Positions 26,693 to 32,322 of a stretch of DNA of 32,322 nucleotides are shown in pieces. Origin of the DNA: Candidatus Kaiserbacteria bacterium. GTDB taxonomy: Bacteria > Patescibacteriota > Minisyncoccia > Phycocordibacterales > UBA918. The translations under genes and the position numbers were made by a program. The notes below the pieces were generated by a model. It had not been told where the DNA came from. It worked only from the letters and a program-made list of their open reading frames with translations, and ran no database searches. Location: NCBI GenBank assembly GCA_024653575.1, contig JANLIJ010000003.1, positions 1-32,322 of the forward strand. The letters run 5' to 3'. How positions within the stretch are numbered: the stretch's first letter is position 1; each line of letters begins with the position of its first letter.

Positions 26693-29600
26693 ATGAGATT
26701 TAACTCTCAAAAAATAAGGGAAAAATTTAATAAAACCATATTTAAAGCGCTAGATTTGACATGCTGGTGTTTTGTTCGTGGTGGAAACGGATGGGCACTG
26801 AGCAATAGTGGCATAGCTCGAAAGAAGAATGTTTCAAGTAAGAGAACACCTACAAAATTTATACTCGGTTTGGCCACCTCGTTCACGTTAATATTGGCAT
26901 TAATCATCACTTCTCATGCAGAGTCAAATTTTGAATTAAATAGAAAACTTGACACACTGTATGTCCTTCCTGGAGAGGTGAGTACCGAGACGTGGCAGAA
27001 TTCTGAGCGTGCACTTTCACAAGATCTCAACGATGATGCGGTGTATCAAAGTTTTACAAAAGTAAATTCGGCATACTTAGAGTGGAGTGAATCAAGTCCA
27101 TCAAACGATGTTGGTAATACTCAAAACACTTCTCCTACTGAGAGTGAGGCGGTGACAGGTGAAAGTGAAATTATTGCTCCCGAAGTTATAGATGGTGTTC
27201 AGTCAGAGGTCAGTGATACAAGTGATTCTTCAGGAAATGTTGAAGGGGAAGGTGTTATTGATGAGGAGAAAAGTGAGCCTGAGCCGGAGGCCATTCCAGA
27301 GGCGACTGGAGGAGGGGAATCACCACTCTCGGCATTGAGTAGAAGCTTCTTTAGGTTTACAAACATTGCAACTGCGCTCTTGCCACTTGCACAAGAGTCT
27401 ATCTCAACACCAATTACAACGACCGATGAGCCTGTGGGAGATGCTGTGGACACCTCAGTCTCTACCGATGTTGCGGATGTACCTCAAATCCAAAATGATG
27501 GTGCGCAAGACACCGTTGCTTTACCTGAGGCTATTGAATCACCATCAGCGACAGATGGCGCGCAGGAAGAAGGAGATGAGGTTGTCGATATGATGTCGGA
27601 CGTACCACTTGATGATGGTAGTGACGTAGAAGAAGTGGAGACACTATCCTTGGATGAGAACGATGGGAGCAACTCAATCACCTTTGATGACTTTGCGCTC
27701 CCTGCACTTAATTCTGGTGAATTTATTAAAAATGTTCAGCTCAGAATGTCATTTGGAAGTATTACCAACGTTCCTGTGGGTGAGCTCTCGCCTTACCTTG
27801 ATATTGAATATTCATTTGGAGATACGTGGGTGAATGCCGGCTCAATACTCCTCGATGGCGAAGTATCAAATGCTCTAAACGGCGGTTCATTTCTCTTTGC
27901 ACTTCCACGTCTCATGCATGCAAATGATTTTGAGGATTTTGAAGTGAGACTTTCATATGTGGGTGATGAACAGCACCTCGAACGAGCATATGTTGATTCT
28001 GTTTGGCTCCAGATAGATACGGAGACATTTGACCGAGGTGTTCTTGGTGAACGCATTCTTCCTGCAGAGCTCGACAATCTCACACTACCAAGCATGTATG
28101 AATTCGTTGGTGAGACACTCGATTTCTCACGAGATGAGTTGCCAAAATTCTCACTGAAGTACGAGTCGCAAAGAAACAGGGTTATCTCGTTTTTCAGAAG
28201 TCTCTTCGGAAGAAAACTGATGGAGGTTGAAGACGTTGTGTTTATATACGGAGGTGGGGACGCAATTCCTGTCGTACCACAAATTGATACCACAGCAGAG
28301 GGGCTTGTGACCATCCAACTCTCTGAGAAGGACAAGGATGAGCTCAGGCCTGGTACCTATACCGTACAAATAACCGTTGATGAGGGGGGTAAGGAATTTA
28401 CTGATACGTTTACATTCCAGTGGGGAGTTCTTGCAATTAATCCAGACCAAACTGAATATGAACTTAGTGCAACAAGTACCATAATGATGGGCGTGGTGTC
28501 TGAGAATGGAAATACACTCTGTAGTGCAGACCTCCGTCTCTACATCATTGACCCCAATGAGTACATCAGTGAGTCATACGTTGCCCCATCGGGTGAATGT
28601 AATGGAAATAATGTCACAGAGAATGCCGATTACCTTGCTGAGTATGTCCCTGCTATGGTCGGAACGTATGAGATGTATCTTGAGCATATCGATGCGAATG
28701 GAGACGTTGTTGCACACACGAGCGACACCTTCGAGGTTATCGCTCAGCACGGTATTGACCTTGTCCGTGATGGCCCGACGCGTATCAACCCACGCTATAC
28801 GTACCCAATGACGCTCACGGTAACTTCAAAGAATTCATTCTCTGGGGAGCTTGTCGAATTTGTCCCGCTTGATTTTATTGTTTCAAATACAGACGCAGTC
28901 ATTACCGAGAGTGATGGTATGCAGAAGCTTACGTGGGACATCGACCATATTGGCGGAGGATCAAAGTCATACACGTACACCTTTGATGCGCCCGATATTT
29001 CTCCATTCCTCTATACGCTCGGGCCCGCAATGGTGACGGATGATGCAGACGCACTCATCGTATTTGAAACCGTAAATGGATTTCCTCAGGCGCTTGTTAA
29101 TGAGTCAGTCTTTGAAGAGATTGGAGCTGGTGTGGAGACTCCTTTGGTTGAAGAGGTGGTTGTTGAAGAAATTCCAGTAGAACCAACAGTAGAAAGTGAA
29201 GCTGTTGTTGCGGAGGAGGATGTACCGATAGAAAATAATATTATTGAGGTTCCGGTTGTCACAAATACTCCAGAGGAAGTTATTGAAGTGACACCAGATA
29301 CGGAAGTTCCGAGTGACACCCTGTCAGATATTCAGGTAATTGAACCTGAGGGAGTCACAGAAACTGCCTCAAGTACCGCGGTGACTAACAACTTCAAAGA
29401 GCATCGCAAATGGCAGATTGCCTCCGATGCAACAGGAAGTGCACTCCTCTACTGGGATGGCACAATCATTCCGTCTGGTTGGACCTGTGTATCGTGTGCT
29501 CCAGCGGGTGCCTTCTATCAGCGATTTGTCATGGGGTCATCAACCGCTGGTGTGAACGGCGGTTCAGCGACACACTCACACACTGCAACGGGTGCAGTCA

Positions 29601-32322
29601 CTGCATCTGCGGGTTCACAGGGTGTTGATACAAATAATCAGGCGACCCCACGCGTTAATCACACACACACCTATACTCCGACTATTTCGACAGACAACAA
29701 TTTGCCACCATATAGAAATCTGGTAATAATCCAGAGCAACTCAGCGGGAGAACCAGCTTCAATTCCTGCAGGAGCAATTGCACTCTTTGATGCAACTGTG
29801 CCATCGGGCTGGACTCGATATTCTGCACAGGACGGTACGTTCATACAAGGGGAGAGTACTACAACGATTGCAACAACTGGCGGTGCGGACACACATACGC
29901 ACACCGCCTCTGGTAATACGGGCAACTCAGCATCCACCTTGAATGCCCGTAACCCTGGTACGAGCATCTCCGTTGCAGCTGCCAATCATAATCACTCAGT
30001 GAGCACGACGACTGGTACTGGTACCAATCTTCCACCATATCTTGAGACGATACTCGGTAAATTGAATGCGACAAGCACTGCAACTGACGCAATGATTGCT
30101 ATGTGGACCGATACTCCTCCTACGGGATGGAATACTGTTTCAAGTTCGACTGAACCATTTGAGAATCGATTTGTGCTTGCATCGACAACCTATGGCACTG
30201 CAGGAGGTGCAAGTACGCACGCACATGCCGATATGACTGGTGTTGTCTCAGGGGCGCCTAACGCAACAGTTAATAGAGACTCAACCCCAGTGAACAGGAA
30301 CGTCGCAACTGCTGGTCATACGCACGCAGTGAGTATCACGAGTTTCACTACGGTGTCACATGTGCCACCATATCGTACTGCAGTCTTTGCAAAGCGGTCA
30401 GGAGGTTCAGCACCGAGTGCTCCTACGATGCACGCCCTCTTTGACAGTGAAAAGACAGGAACATCAACACTGACATTTGAATTTACTGGAAATGACCCCG
30501 ACGGTGTCGATACGCTCACGTACCAGTTTGAATGGGACGACGATGGTGATTTGAGTGATGCTCCACTTGGAAGTCATACATCAGATGATGAATCTGGATG
30601 TTCGCCAAACTGTTTCACCAACACGGTGACGCCTGCTGATACAAGTCCGTTTAATGACAATGAACGTATGCAGTTTGATCCACAAACGACATTTACCTCG
30701 GGGGTGACATATTATTGGCGTGTTCGTGCAATGGAGACTGTTGGTGCTATATGGGGGACATGGAGTGAGGTACATAGCTTTACCTATGAGTCGGGGCTTG
30801 ACCCCTCGAAGTGGTTCCAGACTGAGGGATCACAATTTGAAACTGGGACACTCACCAATATCGCAACAACATCGGGGGGTGTAGAGCTCTCAGTCCCTGA
30901 CCCATCAGAGGCACTTGTTGTATACGGCGAGGGAGTTGTGCAGACTCCGCGGTACCAGATATGGGATGGTTCAACATGGGGGGGTGAAAATTCTGCACAG
31001 AGTGTTGGCGGTACCATACAGTGGATGCGTACGGAAGCGGGAACGACACGCGATGAATACATCCTCGGTACACAGGACGCACTCAGTGACATCAATGTGC
31101 AAATATATAACGGTACTGCATCGACGTGGGGGAATCTCCTTGAGGTGACCGCGACGGTCTCAGACACGACACGACGTGGTTTCGACGTTGCGTATGAGAC
31201 AAATTCTGGTGACGCACTCATTGTCTATTGTGATGGTGACAGTGACCCTTCGTCACGTATATGGAATGGAACGGCATGGACCTTTGTTGGTACGGCAACA
31301 ACAACGTCGGCAAACAATTGTAACTACATATCGCTTGCGTCAGACCCGACTTCAGACGAAATCATTCTCGTAACACGTGATACTGGCTCAGCCTATCAAG
31401 CTTTCGTGTGGGATGGTACATCGTGGGGTAATCCCAGGGCTATTGGTTCAATGACCGACACGAATCATGAAGGAATTGCGATTGAATATGAGGAATCAGG
31501 AGATCAGGCAATGGTAGTGACCTCAAATGGTAATAGAAACGGATTTGCATGGGCAACATGGAGTGGTGGTAGCTGGAACTCGGGTACACAGGCACTCGGT
31601 GATGATTTTGAATGGGGAGTGCTCAGACGTGACGAGGGAAGCGATAACATGGCGCTCTGTTATATCGATAACGATGCTGACATCGGTATTGTTCGCTGGA
31701 ACGGTCTTGCGTGGCAGACCAATCAGGAAATAGAGACACTCGGAAATATTTTTGATGGTCGTGCGGTCTCCTGTGAATTTGAAGTCACTACAGGAAGAGA
31801 CGGTTACCTGATGATTCCATACAGCGATGATACTGCGGGACGGTACCAGGTCTGGAACGGCACGAGTTTTGGCGGAGGGGAAGCAAGTATTAGTACGATA
31901 CAGGATTCGTGGGAAGTGGGATCGGTTCGCGCGGGTGATGGTAAGATTCTTTCATTTTTCCACGATGATACAAATACCCAATTTGATTTCTCATACTGGG
32001 ACGGCTCCACGTGGTCGGGAATCCAGACACTCGAGACGTCCCCATCAGTTACCGTGGCACCATTCCGTCAGCCAATCGCAATGACTGCACAGGTGTATCA
32101 ATCTGCACAGGGAACCATTGTCTCCGACCCCATTAATTTTAATTCAGTGCCTGGACAACCGACATGGGGTGAAGTTTCGTGGAATGTCACGGAGCCATCG
32201 GGTACAGATGTTCTCCTCCAAGTAATGTATGGGACCTCGTGTGCGACATCTGTTCCTGATATTGCGCTCGCAGGAAACAGTGCTGGCTTTGATATAACGC
32301 AGAGCCCACTCGACATTACAGG
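26693..32322 (+). CDS. Giant surface protein with tail-collar-like repeats and propeller-like region (3' end cut by window)
   Basis: The frame stays open for 1876 codons and runs off the window. A basic N-terminus and a membrane anchor at about residues 55-75 (FILGLATSFTLILALIIT) are followed by a long acidic linker (to about 330). Beta-rich domains (about 335-800) and a second Val/Glu-rich linker (about 800-895, TPLVEEVVVEEIPVEP) come next. Three tandem units then begin near 917, 1026 and 1133, each with SGWT or TGWN, a His-rich THTHT, NHTHT or NHNHS word and LPPY or VPPY. They resemble phage tail-collar domains, whose H-x-H motifs bind metal. A fibronectin-like domain (about 1240-1360, TYYWRVRAMETVG) follows. 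About eight propeller-like repeats (about 1400-1800, WDGSTWGG, WNGTAW, WNGLAW) come last. It is probably a long adhesin. GGAG abuts the ATG. Confidence 0.85.
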   Translation, partial: MRFNSQKIREKFNKTIFKALDLTCWCFVRGGNGWALSNSGIARKKNVSSKRTPTKFILGLATSFTLILALIITSHAESNFELNRKLDTLYVLPGEVSTETWQNSERALSQDLNDDAVYQSFTKVNSAYLEWSESSPSNDVGNTQNTSPTESEAVTGESEIIAPEVIDGVQSEVSDTSDSSGNVEGEGVIDEEKSEPEPEAIPEATGGGESPLSALSRSFFRFTNIATALLPLAQESISTPITTTDEPVGDAVDTSVSTDVADVPQIQNDGAQDTVALPEAIESPSATDGAQEEGDEVVDMMSDVPLDDGSDVEEVETLSLDENDGSNSITFDDFALPALNSGEFIKNVQLRMSFGSITNVPVGELSPYLDIEYSFGDTWVNAGSILLDGEVSNALNGGSFLFALPRLMHANDFEDFEVRLSYVGDEQHLERAYVDSVWLQIDTETFDRGVLGERILPAELDNLTLPSMYEFVGETLDFSRDELPKFSLKYESQRNRVISFFRSLFGRKLMEVEDVVFIYGGGDAIPVVPQIDTTAEGLVTIQLSEKDKDELRPGTYTVQITVDEGGKEFTDTFTFQWGVLAINPDQTEYELSATSTIMMGVVSENGNTLCSADLRLYIIDPNEYISESYVAPSGECNGNNVTENADYLAEYVPAMVGTYEMYLEHIDANGDVVAHTSDTFEVIAQHGIDLVRDGPTRINPRYTYPMTLTVTSKNSFSGELVEFVPLDFIVSNTDAVITESDGMQKLTWDIDHIGGGSKSYTYTFDAPDISPFLYTLGPAMVTDDADALIVFETVNGFPQALVNESVFEEIGAGVETPLVEEVVVEEIPVEPTVESEAVVAEEDVPIENNIIEVPVVTNTPEEVIEVTPDTEVPSDTLSDIQVIEPEGVTETASSTAVTNNFKEHRKWQIASDATGSALLYWDGTIIPSGWTCVSCAPAGAFYQRFVMGSSTAGVNGGSATHSHTATGAVTASAGSQGVDTNNQATPRVNHTHTYTPTISTDNNLPPYRNLVIIQSNSAGEPASIPAGAIALFDATVPSGWTRYSAQDGTFIQGESTTTIATTGGADTHTHTASGNTGNSASTLNARNPGTSISVAAANHNHSVSTTTGTGTNLPPYLETILGKLNATSTATDAMIAMWTDTPPTGWNTVSSSTEPFENRFVLASTTYGTAGGASTHAHADMTGVVSGAPNATVNRDSTPVNRNVATAGHTHAVSITSFTTVSHVPPYRTAVFAKRSGGSAPSAPTMHALFDSEKTGTSTLTFEFTGNDPDGVDTLTYQFEWDDDGDLSDAPLGSHTSDDESGCSPNCFTNTVTPADTSPFNDNERMQFDPQTTFTSGVTYYWRVRAMETVGAIWGTWSEVHSFTYESGLDPSKWFQTEGSQFETGTLTNIATTSGGVELSVPDPSEALVVYGEGVVQTPRYQIWDGSTWGGENSAQSVGGTIQWMRTEAGTTRDEYILGTQDALSDINVQIYNGTASTWGNLLEVTATVSDTTRRGFDVAYETNSGDALIVYCDGDSDPSSRIWNGTAWTFVGTATTTSANNCNYISLASDPTSDEIILVTRDTGSAYQAFVWDGTSWGNPRAIGSMTDTNHEGIAIEYEESGDQAMVVTSNGNRNGFAWATWSGGSWNSGTQALGDDFEWGVLRRDEGSDNMALCYIDNDADIGIVRWNGLAWQTNQEIETLGNIFDGRAVSCEFEVTTGRDGYLMIPYSDDTAGRYQVWNGTSFGGGEASISTIQDSWEVGSVRAGDGKILSFFHDDTNTQFDFSYWDGSTWSGIQTLETSPSVTVAPFRQPIAMTAQVYQSAQGTIVSDPINFNSVPGQPTWGEVSWNVTEPSGTDVLLQVMYGTSCATSVPDIALAGNSAGFDITQSPLDIT

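Noticed and set aside
26693-32322. Frameshift or split gene in the last 5.6 kb
   Set aside because: Reading codon by codon, the plus-strand frame from 26693 stays open to the window edge; smaller frames here are shadows.

Overview
The window looks like accessory and housekeeping DNA from a Patescibacteria (CPR) genome, probably of Parcubacteria type. This is inferred from gene content, since no rRNA is present. Signs are the density of signal-peptide surface proteins of unknown family, the cohesin, dockerin, S74-chaperone and FGE-fold proteins, the small simple genes, and many start codons only 6 to 13 nt behind a -10 box with no Shine-Dalgarno. TGA is used as a stop (for example the genes ending at 4662, 13319 and 24480), so the UGA-glycine code of Gracilibacteria and Absconditabacteria does not apply.

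Layout. 1-4000: secreted proteins around an ECF-type sigma factor and a GlsB/YeaQ-type membrane protein. Four sites share GTAA, a 16-nt spacer and ACGGC; they precede the sigma gene, the GlsB gene and two envelope-protein genes and look like the sigma factor's own promoters. 4000-5360: nucleotidyltransferase-fold protein, tRNA-Gln(UUG), and an HTH protein possibly related to homing endonucleases. 5516-9058: S74 self-cleaving surface protein, a small anchored partner, and a GH63-like hydrolase. 9219-13319: peroxiredoxin, secreted protein, cold-shock protein, PsiE-like membrane protein, rRNA pseudouridine synthase and a BaiN/HI0933-type flavoprotein. 13333-14749: a long imperfect-palindrome element, a secreted protein and a peptidoglycan-binding-domain protein with an acidic tail.

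15100-17800 is the most unusual part. A umuD-like gene and a umuC-like Y-family polymerase gene are separated by an opposite-strand REP-associated tyrosine transposase (RAYT). Five exact copies of a 25-bp palindrome lie here: two after umuD, one before the RAYT, one inside the RAYT reading frame and one inside the umuC reading frame. The arrangement suggests a RAYT-REP cassette inserted into a umuDC operon.

18082-32322 is a same-strand block of cell-surface genes. It holds a large surface protein, a DUF916-like anchored protein, a small double-membrane-segment protein, two tandem FGE-fold proteins, a secreted dockerin protein, a small heat-shock protein, a membrane-anchored cohesin protein, and the first 1876 codons of a giant protein with three tail-collar-like His-rich repeats and a propeller-like repeat region. 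The dockerin and cohesin proteins could form a minimal surface-attachment pair. Many genes here have their own -10 box directly before the start codon, suggesting leaderless transcripts.
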